Below are positions 8,285 to 16,266 of a DNA stretch of 64,000 nucleotides, one piece after another. The translations under genes were made by a program, and so were the position numbers. The notes under the pieces are model-generated. The model made no database searches. It was not told where the DNA came from and saw nothing but the letters and a program-made list of their open reading frames with translations. How positions within the stretch are numbered: position 1 is the stretch's first letter; each line of letters starts with the position of its first letter. The DNA is from Roseateles depolymerans (lineage in GTDB: Bacteria; Pseudomonadota; Gammaproteobacteria; Burkholderiales; Burkholderiaceae_C): assembly GCA_003241055.1 (NCBI GenBank), contig QFOD01000009.1:124001-188000 (forward strand), given 5' to 3'.

Positions 8285-8518
8285 TCAGTGAGAGCCGGTG
8301 CGGTTGTATTCGTTCTGGGACTGGTTGCGCGCCTTGATCTGCTGCTCCCAGGCGGCACGATCGCCGGCCGGCTTGTAGCCGGCGGCATCGAAGGCCGTGT
8401 TCGCGCTGACCCAGGGCTTCTCGTCGGACTTGCGACCCGAGGCGGTCTGCACCTTTTCGGTACAAGCGCTCAGCGCCAGCACGGCGGCCAGGGCGAGAGT
8501 GAGGTTCAGTCGGCTCAT
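8285..8518 (-). CDS. Small lipoprotein in formate dehydrogenase operon
   Basis: This 77-residue protein has a short signal peptide ending in the lipobox LALSAC, so Cys19 should be lipidated. The mature part is about 58 residues, polar, with KPWVSANTAFDAAGYKPAGD and WEQQIKARNQSQNEYNRTG. Its ATG overlaps the beta-subunit stop (ATGA) and the gamma gene follows after about 20 bp, so it is embedded in the structural operon. I do not recognise a characterised function. Its place between the beta and gamma genes suggests a periplasm-facing accessory of the membrane-bound enzyme. Confidence 0.78.
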   Translation of the reverse strand: MSRLNLTLALAAVLALSACTEKVQTASGRKSDEKPWVSANTAFDAAGYKPAGDRAAWEQQIKARNQSQNEYNRTGSH

Positions 8519-9141
8519 GGCTTGTTGCCCTCCGGCTTGGCCTGACCACCTTGCGTGGGCTTGCCGTAGGCCGTGCCCCAGCCCCAGACCTCGCTGCCCG
8601 AGTTGCGGGTCAGCACGCGGGTACGGAAGATGTCCGCCACCACGTCGCCGTCGCCGCCCAGCAGGGCCTTGGTGCTGCACATCTCGGCGCAGGCCGGCAG
8701 CTTGCCTTCGGAGAGGCGGTTGCGGCCGTACTTCTCGTACTCGGCCTCGCTGCCGTTCTCCTCCGGGCCGCCGGCGCAGAAGGTGCACTTGTCCATCTTG
8801 CCGCGCAGGCCGAAGGTGCCGTTGCTGGGGAACTGCGGGGCGCCGAACGGGCAGGCGTAGCTGCAGTAGCCGCAGCCGATGCAGACGTCCTTGTCGTGCA
8901 GCACCACGCCTTCGTCGGTGCGGTAGAAGCAGTCCACCGGGCAGACCGCCATGCAAGGCGCGTCCGAGCAGTGCATGCACGCGACCGAGATGCTCTTCTC
9001 GCCGGGCACGCCGTCGTCCAGCGTCACCACGCGGCGGCGGTTCACGCCCCAGGGCACGTCATGCTCGGCCTTGCAGGCCGTGACGCAACCGTTGCACTCG
9101 ATACAGCGTTCGCTGTCGCAGATAAATTTCATGCGGGCCAT
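8515..9141 (-). CDS. fdhB: Formate dehydrogenase beta (iron-sulfur) subunit
   Basis: This 208-residue electron-transfer subunit carries four cysteine groups typical of 4Fe-4S dicluster proteins: CIECNGCVTAC near residues 14-24, CMHCSDAPCMAVCP, CIGCGYCSYACP, and CTFC with a later CAEMC. It moves electrons from the alpha-subunit cluster to the gamma heme. Unlike E. coli FdnH there is no clear C-terminal membrane helix; the end is Gly/Pro-rich and short. The protein probably travels with the Tat-exported alpha subunit. It starts 15 bp after the alpha gene and overlaps the lipoprotein gene. Confidence 0.94.
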   Translation of the reverse strand: MARMKFICDSERCIECNGCVTACKAEHDVPWGVNRRRVVTLDDGVPGEKSISVACMHCSDAPCMAVCPVDCFYRTDEGVVLHDKDVCIGCGYCSYACPFGAPQFPSNGTFGLRGKMDKCTFCAGGPEENGSEAEYEKYGRNRLSEGKLPACAEMCSTKALLGGDGDVVADIFRTRVLTRNSGSEVWGWGTAYGKPTQGGQAKPEGNKP

Positions 9142-9156
9142 TTAGCTCTCTCCTGT

Positions 9157-12129
9157 TCAGGCCGTGGCCTTCTCGATCTGGCAGACGGTGGTCTTGGTTT
9201 CCTGCATCATCGTGACGCTGTCGTAGCCGTAGGTCGTGGCGGTGTTGACCGCCTCGCCCCGCACGATGGGCATCGCGCCTTCCGGGTAGTACGCGGCGAG
9301 GTCCATGCCTCCCCAACGTCCAGAGAAGTGGAAAGGCAGGAACACCGTGTCGGCGCCGACGCGCTCGGTGACCATGGCCTTGACCTTGATGCCCTTGAAC
9401 TCAGGCACTGCCAGCATGGGAGGAGTCTTCACCCACACGAAATCGCCGTTGCGGATGCCGCGATCATTGGCGGCCCGCGGATTGATCTCCACGAACATGT
9501 CCTGCTGGAGCTCGGCCAGCCAGGGGTTGGAACGGGTTTCCTCGCCGCCGCCCTCGTACTCGACGAGGCGCCCGGAGGTCATCACCAGCGGGAAGTCGCG
9601 GCCGATGTCCTTGTTCTTCTGCTGCACCGTCTTGTAGAGCGTAGGCAGACGCCAGAAGGCCTTCTTGTCGTCGTGCGTCGGGTACTTCTCGACCAGATCC
9701 GGCCGCGTGCTGTAGAGCGGCTCGCGGTGCTGCGGAATCGGGTCCGGGAAATTCCAGACCACCGCACGCGCCTTGGCGTTGCCGAACGGATGGCAGCCAT
9801 GGTTCTGCATCGTCACGCGGATGATGCCGCCCGAGGAGTCGGTCTTCCAGTTCTTGCCTTCCGCCGCCTTCTTCTCGTCGTCGGTCAGCTCGTTCCACCA
9901 GCCCAGCTTCTTCAGCAGCAGGTGGTCGAACTCGGGATAGCCCATGGTCAGATCGGCGCCCAGCGAGTGCGAGCCCTCGGCGGCCAGCAGCGACACGCCC
10001 TCACGCTCCACGCCGAAGTTGGCGCGGAAGTTGCCACCGCCATCCATCACGTGCTTGGAGGTGTCGTACAGGTTGGGCGAGCCGGGGTGCTTGAACTCGG
10101 GCGTGCCCATGCACGGCCAGGGCAGACCGAAATAGTCGCCGTCCAGCTTGTAGCCGGTTTCCTTGTCGATGCCGCCCTTGGCCTTCAGCGTGGTGACGTC
10201 GAACACATGCATGTTGCGCATGTGGGCCTTCAGCCGCTCGGGGCTCTGCCCGGTGTAGCCGATGGACCAGACGCACTTGTTGATCTCGCGCAGGATGGAT
10301 TCGGTCTCGGGCTCGTCCATGCCGCCCTTGCCCTTGACCATCTTGTAGTTCTTGACCAACTCCTTGTCGAAGCCCAGCTTTTGCGCGAACTGGTACATGA
10401 TCATGTGGTCGGTGCGGCTGTCCCACAGCGGCTCGATGACCTTCTCGCGCCACTGGATGCTGCGGTTGGAGGCCGTGCAGGAGCCGCTGGTCTCGAACTG
10501 CGTCGTGGCCGGCAGCAGGTAGACGGCACGCTTGGGGTTGCCGCCCTGGCCAGGCATGGCCGCCATCGCGGCCGTGGCGCTGGGGAAGGGGTCGACCACG
10601 ACCAGCATGTCCAGCTGGTCCATCGCCTTCTTCATCTCGAGGCCGCGGGTCTGCGAGTTCGGCGCATGGCCCCAGAAGAACATCGCGCGGATGTTGCTGT
10701 CCTGATCGATCAGCTCGTTCTTCTCGAGCACACCGTCGATCCAGCGCGACACCGTGATGCCCGACTTGGCCATCATGCCCGGTGCGTACTGCTTCTTGAT
10801 CCACTCGAAGTCCACACCCCAGGTCTTCGCGAAATGCTTGAACGAGCCTTCGGCCAGGCCGTAGTAGCCGGGCAGCGAATCGGGGTTGGGGCCGACGTCG
10901 GTCGCGCCCTGCACGTTGTCGTGGCCACGGAAGATGTTGGTGCCGCCGCCGGCCTTGCCGATGTTGCCCAACGCCAGTTGCAGCAGACACGAGGCCCGCA
11001 CGATGGCATTGCCGATCGTGTGCTGGGTCTGGCCCATGCACCACACGATGGTGCCGGGGCGGTTATCGGCCATGGTCTTGGCCACCTGATAACAGGTGGC
11101 CTCGTCCACGCCGCAGACCTCCTGAACCTTGTCGGGCGTCCACTTGGCCAGCACCTCCTCGCGCACCTTGTCCATGCCGTAGACACGGTCCTCGAGGTAC
11201 TTCTTGTCTTCCCAGCCGTTCTTGAAGATGTGATACATCACGCCGAACAGGAAGGCGATGTCCGAGCCCGAACGCAGGCGCACGTGCTGGTGGGCCTTGG
11301 CCGCCGTCCGCGTGAAGCGCGGGTCGACGACGATGATCTTGCAGCCCTTCTCCTTGGCATGCAGCAGGTGCAGCATCGACACCGGGTGCGCCTCGGCGGC
11401 GTTGGAGCCAATGTACAGCGCCGCCTTGGCGTTGTGCATGTCGTTGTAGGAGTTGGTCATCGCGCCATACCCCCACGTGTTGGCCACGCCGGCCACGGTG
11501 GTGGAGTGGCAGATACGGGCCTGGTGGTCGCAGTTGTTGCTGCCCCACAGCGTCATCCACTTGCGCAGCAGGTAGGCCTGCTCGTTGTTGTGCTTGGACG
11601 AGCCCACGACGTAGACGCTGTCAGGGCCGCTTTCCTTGCGCAGCTCCAGCATCTTGGCGCTGATCTCGTTGAGCGCCTGATCCCAGCTGATCTTCTGGTA
11701 CTTGCCGTCGATCAGCTTCATCGGCGTGCGCAGGCGGTACTCGCCGTGGCCGTGCTCACGCAGCGCGGCGCCCTTGGCGCAGTGCGAACCCATGTTGATG
11801 GGGCTGTCGAACACCGGCTCCTGGCGAACCCAGACACCGTTCTCGACCACAGCGTCCACCGCGCAGCCCACCGAGCAGTGGCCGCACACGGTGCGCTTGA
11901 CCTCGACCTTCTTGGCGCCCTCGGCCGATGCCGGGCTGGCGGCCTCGACCTTTTTCACCAGCGTGAGCTGCGAGGCGGCGATGCCGGCCCCCACGCCCAT
12001 GCCCGAGCGGCGCAGGAAGGCCCTACGGTCCATCGTGGGCACGGCTCGCGCCACGCCCCGGACCAGACTGTTGACCAGCCCCGACGATGCCGTCGGGCTG
12101 GCTTGGGAGGATCGGCGTGTCAGCAGCAT
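9157..12129 (-). CDS. fdhA: Formate dehydrogenase alpha subunit, Tat-exported, Mo/W-bis-MGD, cysteine type
   Basis: This 990-residue catalytic subunit oxidises formate to CO2. A twin-arginine motif (DRRAFLRRSG, Arg35-Arg36) follows an N-terminal extension; the upstream ATG is chosen because it has a GGAG ribosome site. The 4Fe-4S motif is Cys82-x2-Cys85-x3-Cys89-x27-Cys117. The metal-ligand position in ARICHSTTV is Cys207 encoded by TGC, so no selenocysteine is used. The following molybdopterin-binding blocks (NAAEAHPVS, VVDPRFTRTA, GGGTNIFRGHDN) and a C-terminal molydopterin dinucleotide-binding domain are present. Neighbouring tungstate transport and moeA genes suggest tungsten or molybdenum as metal; the sequence does not decide which. 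Confidence 0.95.
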   Translation of the reverse strand: MLLTRRSSQASPTASSGLVNSLVRGVARAVPTMDRRAFLRRSGMGVGAGIAASQLTLVKKVEAASPASAEGAKKVEVKRTVCGHCSVGCAVDAVVENGVWVRQEPVFDSPINMGSHCAKGAALREHGHGEYRLRTPMKLIDGKYQKISWDQALNEISAKMLELRKESGPDSVYVVGSSKHNNEQAYLLRKWMTLWGSNNCDHQARICHSTTVAGVANTWGYGAMTNSYNDMHNAKAALYIGSNAAEAHPVSMLHLLHAKEKGCKIIVVDPRFTRTAAKAHQHVRLRSGSDIAFLFGVMYHIFKNGWEDKKYLEDRVYGMDKVREEVLAKWTPDKVQEVCGVDEATCYQVAKTMADNRPGTIVWCMGQTQHTIGNAIVRASCLLQLALGNIGKAGGGTNIFRGHDNVQGATDVGPNPDSLPGYYGLAEGSFKHFAKTWGVDFEWIKKQYAPGMMAKSGITVSRWIDGVLEKNELIDQDSNIRAMFFWGHAPNSQTRGLEMKKAMDQLDMLVVVDPFPSATAAMAAMPGQGGNPKRAVYLLPATTQFETSGSCTASNRSIQWREKVIEPLWDSRTDHMIMYQFAQKLGFDKELVKNYKMVKGKGGMDEPETESILREINKCVWSIGYTGQSPERLKAHMRNMHVFDVTTLKAKGGIDKETGYKLDGDYFGLPWPCMGTPEFKHPGSPNLYDTSKHVMDGGGNFRANFGVEREGVSLLAAEGSHSLGADLTMGYPEFDHLLLKKLGWWNELTDDEKKAAEGKNWKTDSSGGIIRVTMQNHGCHPFGNAKARAVVWNFPDPIPQHREPLYSTRPDLVEKYPTHDDKKAFWRLPTLYKTVQQKNKDIGRDFPLVMTSGRLVEYEGGGEETRSNPWLAELQQDMFVEINPRAANDRGIRNGDFVWVKTPPMLAVPEFKGIKVKAMVTERVGADTVFLPFHFSGRWGGMDLAAYYPEGAMPIVRGEAVNTATTYGYDSVTMMQETKTTVCQIEKATA

Positions 12130-12204
12130 GGCGTCTCCAGATGTCCTTTCAGGCCGCGTGTACCACGCGGCTCGTCGCAAAAGAGAAAGCGGGGCATGTC
12201 GGCG

Positions 12205-12414
12205 TCAGACCTTGGCGGTCTGGTAGTAGCGCTTGACATGGTCGGTGAGCTGATAGCCATTGCCGGCCTCGGGCGTCGGCTTGGCGGCCTGCGCCACCTC
12301 TTGCACGGCTTCGCCGCGCGGGATCAGCATCGCCGCACCGGCCAGCGCGCCGGCCGCGCCAGCGCCCGCGAACAATCGCCGGCGGGACAGTTGCTGTTGC
12401 TTGGATTCGCTCAT
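12205..12414 (-). CDS. Formate dehydrogenase region Tat-target small protein
   Basis: This 69-residue protein has a twin-arginine motif (SRRRLFAGAGAAG) near residues 9-21 and a hydrophobic stretch after it. The mature part of about 35 residues ends in GYQLTDHVKRYYQTAKV. It matches the known small family of Tat targets found at formate dehydrogenase loci (TIGR02811 type), judged by length, motif and ending. The ATG of MSESKQQQ has an AGGAG ribosome site; a longer in-frame start at 12447 does not. It is the first gene of the minus-strand cluster, 75 bp before the alpha gene. It may ride with or help export the dehydrogenase; the role is not established. Confidence 0.85.
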   Translation of the reverse strand: MSESKQQQLSRRRLFAGAGAAGALAGAAMLIPRGEAVQEVAQAAKPTPEAGNGYQLTDHVKRYYQTAKV

Positions 12415-12663
12415 TGGAAAGCTCCTGGATAAACCTGAAGGGGTCATGCACCGGCGATGTGCAAGGGCGGTAATTGGAGCACAGTCATTTCACCCTGTGC
12501 AATCAAATCTCACCCGCCACCGCACTCTAAGTCTTTGAATTTGGGCGATCATGCAGCCCCCGCCAAATCCGACCGCGATTCCGTGTGATTCGGCCGTCGG
12601 CCGCCCATGCCAGAAGTCGCGGCCGGGCGCCATCCTGACGCTGGCCTTTCAAAAGTGATGCCT
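12415..12663. promoter_or_regulatory. Divergent promoter region between the formate dehydrogenase cluster and the tungstate/moeA operon
   Basis: This 249 bp stretch separates two divergent operons and must hold promoters for both. It is slightly richer in A/T than its surroundings (for example 12481-12545). I could not identify a convincing -35/-10 pair or a known operator such as a ModE or TunR box by eye. No gene of its own is visible. Confidence 0.5.
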
Positions 12664-13485
12664 ATGAACGCCACCCGCCGCCTCCTTTCTGCCCTGATCC
12701 TGCTTGCCGGCGCCTTGCAACTGCCCGCCGCGCAGGCCCAGGAGAAGTTCATCGTCGTCGCGTCGACCACCTCGACCGAGCAGTCCGGCCTGTTCAAGCA
12801 CCTGCTGCCCGCCTTCACCCGCGCCAGCGGCATCGAGGTGCGTGTGGTGGCGGTGGGCACCGGCCAGGCGCTGGACATCGGCCGCCGCGGCGACGCCGAC
12901 GTGGTGTTCGTGCATGACACCGCGGCCGAGGAGAAGTTCGTCGCCGAAGGCTGGAGCGAGAAGCGCTACCCGGTGATGTACAACGACTTCGTGCTGGTCG
13001 GCCCCAAGGCCGATCCGGCTCAGGTGCGCGGCGCCGACATCGTGGCGGGCCTGGGCAGGATCGCCCAGGGCGGCCAGGCCTTCATCTCGCGCGGCGACCG
13101 CAGCGGCACCCACAGCGCCGAGCTGCGGCTGTGGAAGCAGGCCGGTGTCGACCTGGCCGCCGCCAAGCCCGCCGGCTACAAGGAATGCGGCTGCGGCATG
13201 GGCCCCGCGCTGAACATGGGCTCGGCCATGAACGCCTATGTGCTGACCGACCGCGGCACCTGGCTGGCCTTCAAGAACCGCGGCGACCTGACCATCCTGG
13301 TCGAGGGCGACAAGAAGCTGTTCAACCAGTACGGCGTGATGCTCGTCAACCCGGCCAAGCACCCCCAGGTCAAGAAAGAGCTGGGCCAGCGCTTCGTCGA
13401 CTGGGTGGTGTCGCCCGCCGGGCAGGCCGCGATCGCCGGCTACCAGATCGACGGCCAGCCGCTGTTCTTCCCCAACGCCCGCTGA
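12664..13485 (+). CDS. tupA: Tungstate ABC transporter substrate-binding protein (TupA-like)
   Basis: This 273-residue periplasmic binding protein has a Sec signal peptide ending near PAAQAQ. The motif STTSTEQSGLFKHLLPAF right after the signal is the TupA/WtpA-like oxyanion site with its TTS(T) sequence. GTGQALDIGRRGDADVVFVHD and RYPVMYNDFVLVGP are also typical of TupA. The family binds tungstate much better than molybdate in characterised members. The fused permease-ATPase gene follows after 55 bp. The ATG of MNATRR is preferred; an ATG two codons earlier is possible and makes no difference to the mature protein. Confidence 0.87.
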   Translation: MNATRRLLSALILLAGALQLPAAQAQEKFIVVASTTSTEQSGLFKHLLPAFTRASGIEVRVVAVGTGQALDIGRRGDADVVFVHDTAAEEKFVAEGWSEKRYPVMYNDFVLVGPKADPAQVRGADIVAGLGRIAQGGQAFISRGDRSGTHSAELRLWKQAGVDLAAAKPAGYKECGCGMGPALNMGSAMNAYVLTDRGTWLAFKNRGDLTILVEGDKKLFNQYGVMLVNPAKHPQVKKELGQRFVDWVVSPAGQAAIAGYQIDGQPLFFPNAR

Positions 13486-13540
13486 GCCTCCCGGCCCCGG
13501 CAGGCGCTGACGCAGGCGCGCACCTGCCGCCTGTTCTCTC

Positions 13541-15019
13541 ATGGATACCTTTCTCGACAGCCTGCAGCTGGCCTGGGCGCTGATCCTGGGCGGTGACGCC
13601 GAACTCTGGCGCATCGCCGCGCTGTCGCTGCGGGTCAGCGGCAGCGCCGTGTTGATAGGCGCCGTGCTCGGCCTGTGGCTGGGCGCCTGGCTGGCCGTCG
13701 CCCGCTTCCCCGGCCACGGCCTGATCGTGTGGATGCTCAACACGCTGCTGGCGCTGCCGGCCGTGGTCGTGGGCCTGCTGGTGTACCTGCTGCTGTCGCG
13801 CGCCGGGCCGCTGGGCTCGCTGGGCCTGCTGTTCACGCCCACGGCCATGGTGGTGGCCCAGAGCCTGCTGGTCATCCCGTTGATCGGCGCGCTGGCACGG
13901 CGCGTCGTGCAGGCCGCGCTGGACGAAGGCGGCGATCAGCTGCGTTCACTCGGCGCCGGCCCGCTCGCCAGTGCGCTGCTGCTGCTCATCCACGAACGGC
14001 TGGCCGTGCTGACCCTGCTGCTGACCGCCTTCGGCCGCGCCGTGGCCGAGGTGGGCGCCGTGATGATCGTCGGCGGCAACATCGCTGGCGTCACCCGCGT
14101 GATGACCACCGCCATCGCCCTCGAAACCAGCAAGGGTGACCTGGCGCTGGCACTGGGCCTGGGCCTGGTGCTGCTGGCCATCGTCGGCGTCGCCAACGGC
14201 AGCATCATGCTGCTGCAGTGGTGGGCCAACCGCACACGCCAGCCGGCCGCCAGCGCCGCGCAGGCTGCGCCCCCTGCCCCCGCCCCCCCCGCAGCGCGGC
14301 CACCAGCCCATGCACTGATCTCGCTGCAGCAGGCCGGCGTGCACTTCGGCGACCGCGTCGCCCTGCAGCCGCTGAGCATGACGCTGCTGCGGGGGGAGCG
14401 CCTGGCGCTGATCGGCGCCAATGGCTCGGGCAAGACCACGCTGCTGCGGCTGATGCATGGCCTGCTGCCCCACAGCGGGCAGCTGACCCAGGCGCCGCTG
14501 CAGCCCGAGGGACGACCCGCCCGCATCGCGATGGTCTTCCAGAAACCCTTCCTGCTGCGGCTGAGCGTGCTGCACAACATCTGGATCGCACTGTGGCTGT
14601 CCGGCGTGCCGGCCGCCCAGCGCGAGCGGCGCTGCCACGAAGCCCTGGCCCGCGTAGGGCTCGACAGCCAGGCCCGGCGCTCGGCCCGCGCGCTCTCCGG
14701 CGGCCAGCAGCAACGCCTGGCACTCGCCCGCGCCTGGGCCACCGAGCCCGACCTGCTGCTGCTGGACGAGCCCACCGCCAGCCTGGACCCCAGCGCCAAG
14801 CGCGAGGTGGAAGCACTGATCGACCAGATGGCGGCCGCCGGCATCACGCTGGTGATGAGCACGCACAATCTCGGCCAGGCCAAGCGCATGGCCGACCGGG
14901 TCGCGTACTTCGAGAACGGCCGCCTGGTGGCCGAGCGCCCCGCCCATCAATTCTTCACCGACCCCACGCTGCCCCCAGAGGCCGCCCAGTTCCTGCGAGG
15001 AGAACTACCCTGGACATGA
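13541..15019 (+). CDS. tupBC: Fused tungstate ABC permease-ATPase (TupB-TupC)
   Basis: A single 492-residue chain combines the two membrane components of the importer. Residues 1-230 are a permease with about five or six helices and an EAA-like loop at about 126-157. Residues 233-258 form an Ala/Pro-rich linker. Residues 260-492 are an ATPase with Walker A GANGSGKT (292-299), signature LSGGQ (385-389), Walker B LLLLDEP (405-411) and switch STHN. In most genomes TupB and TupC are separate. The open frame is continuous, so this is a true fusion and not a sequencing artefact by inspection. The stop overlaps moeA (ATGA). Confidence 0.9.
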   Translation: MDTFLDSLQLAWALILGGDAELWRIAALSLRVSGSAVLIGAVLGLWLGAWLAVARFPGHGLIVWMLNTLLALPAVVVGLLVYLLLSRAGPLGSLGLLFTPTAMVVAQSLLVIPLIGALARRVVQAALDEGGDQLRSLGAGPLASALLLLIHERLAVLTLLLTAFGRAVAEVGAVMIVGGNIAGVTRVMTTAIALETSKGDLALALGLGLVLLAIVGVANGSIMLLQWWANRTRQPAASAAQAAPPAPAPPAARPPAHALISLQQAGVHFGDRVALQPLSMTLLRGERLALIGANGSGKTTLLRLMHGLLPHSGQLTQAPLQPEGRPARIAMVFQKPFLLRLSVLHNIWIALWLSGVPAAQRERRCHEALARVGLDSQARRSARALSGGQQQRLALARAWATEPDLLLLDEPTASLDPSAKREVEALIDQMAAAGITLVMSTHNLGQAKRMADRVAYFENGRLVAERPAHQFFTDPTLPPEAAQFLRGELPWT

Positions 15020-16260
15020 CGAGCCGCCCCGCCGCCCCCGCCGATGTGCGCATGCACGGCTTTGCCCGCCGCAGCGAGGTGGGCGACGCCCTGGCCTGGG
15101 TGGACGCCACCGCGCGGCCGCTGCCGGCCGAGCCGGTGGCCGTGGAAGACAGCGCTGGCCGCGTGCTGGCCACCGAACTGATCGCCCCCATCGACGTGCC
15201 CGCCTTCCAGCGCTCGGCCATGGACGGCTTTGCGCTGCGCGGCGCCGACACCAACGGCGCCGGTGAATACAACCCCATCGAGTTTCCGGTGCAGGGTCAG
15301 GCCATGCCCGGCCGGCCCTTCGAGGCCACGGTGCCGGCCGGCACCGCCGTGCGCATCATGACCGGCGCACCGCTGCCTGACGGGCTGGACGCGGTGATCC
15401 CCGCCGAATACGCCACCGAGCAGCTGGGCCGCATCGCCGTGACCCGCCCGGTCGCGCCGTGGCAGCACGTGGGCCGCGTGGGCGAAGACATCCAGGCCGG
15501 CGCCAGCGTGCTACCCGCCGGCCGCCGGCTGCGCCCGCAGGACGGCGGCGTGGCCGCGTCGCTGGGCTTCGCGGCGCTGAGCATGCACCGCCGCCCGCGC
15601 GTGCGCCTGCTCGTCACCGGCAATGAGGTGGTGGCGCCGGGCGCACCCAAGGGGCCGTGGGACATCTACGACGCCAACTCCGTGACGCTGCGCGGGCTGA
15701 TCGCGCGCGACGGCGCGCTGCTGGAGAGCCACCAGCGCCTGGGCGACGACCCGGCCGTGATCGGCACCGCGCTGGCCGCCCCTGGCGCCGACGTGGTGCT
15801 CGTCTCCGGCGGCTCCAGCGTGGGCAGCGAAGACCACGCGCCGCAGCTGCTGGCCCGCCTGGGCGAGCTGGCCATCCACGGCATCGCGATGCGGCCGTCC
15901 AGCCCCGCGGGCATGGGCCGCATCGGCGACACCCTGGTGTTCCTGCTGCCGGGCAACCCGGTGTCCTGCCTGTGCGCCTACGACTTCTTCGCCGGCCGCG
16001 CGATCCGCCGCCTGGGCGGGCTGAGCGCCGACTGGCCCTACCGCCCGCGCCGCGCCCGCGTGGCCCGCAAGATCGTGTCCGCCGTCGGGCGGGTTGACTA
16101 TGTGCGCGTGCGCCTGGACGGCGACGCGCTGGAGCCGCTGGCGCTGTCGGGCGCCTCGGCGCTGTCGTCCACGACGCGCGCCGACGGCTTCGTCGTCGTG
16201 CCGGCCGAGAGCGAGGGCTATGCGCCCGGCACCGAGCTGAACGTTTTTCTCTACGACTGA
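15016..16260 (+). CDS. moeA: Molybdopterin molybdenumtransferase MoeA (copy 1)
   Basis: MoeA inserts molybdate (or tungstate) into adenylated molybdopterin. The 414-residue protein has the normal domain order: N-terminal region with RSAMDGFALRG near residue 70, a MoCF/MogA-like domain with VLVSGGSSVGSEDH and FLLPGNPVSCLCAYDFF, and a C-terminal beta domain ending in LNVFLYD. Length is that of E. coli MoeA (411). Its start overlaps the tupBC stop and a second MoeA follows 6 bp later, so transport and insertion genes are coupled. Having two copies suggests different metals or partners, which is inference. Confidence 0.94.
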   Translation: MTSRPAAPADVRMHGFARRSEVGDALAWVDATARPLPAEPVAVEDSAGRVLATELIAPIDVPAFQRSAMDGFALRGADTNGAGEYNPIEFPVQGQAMPGRPFEATVPAGTAVRIMTGAPLPDGLDAVIPAEYATEQLGRIAVTRPVAPWQHVGRVGEDIQAGASVLPAGRRLRPQDGGVAASLGFAALSMHRRPRVRLLVTGNEVVAPGAPKGPWDIYDANSVTLRGLIARDGALLESHQRLGDDPAVIGTALAAPGADVVLVSGGSSVGSEDHAPQLLARLGELAIHGIAMRPSSPAGMGRIGDTLVFLLPGNPVSCLCAYDFFAGRAIRRLGGLSADWPYRPRRARVARKIVSAVGRVDYVRVRLDGDALEPLALSGASALSSTTRADGFVVVPAESEGYAPGTELNVFLYD

Positions 16261-16266
16261 TTCCGC

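Noticed and set aside
11490..11530. Possible selenocysteine codon in fdhA
   Set aside because: The codon at the metal-ligand position is TGC (Cys207 in ARICHSTTV), and no in-frame TGA interrupts the gene.
8551..12432. A 3.9 kb open frame on the plus strand opposite the formate dehydrogenase genes
   Set aside because: It mirrors fdhA/fdhB codon structure in very GC-rich DNA; its translation is rich in His, Gln, Val and Leu with no recognisable domain, while the minus strand encodes clear conserved proteins.
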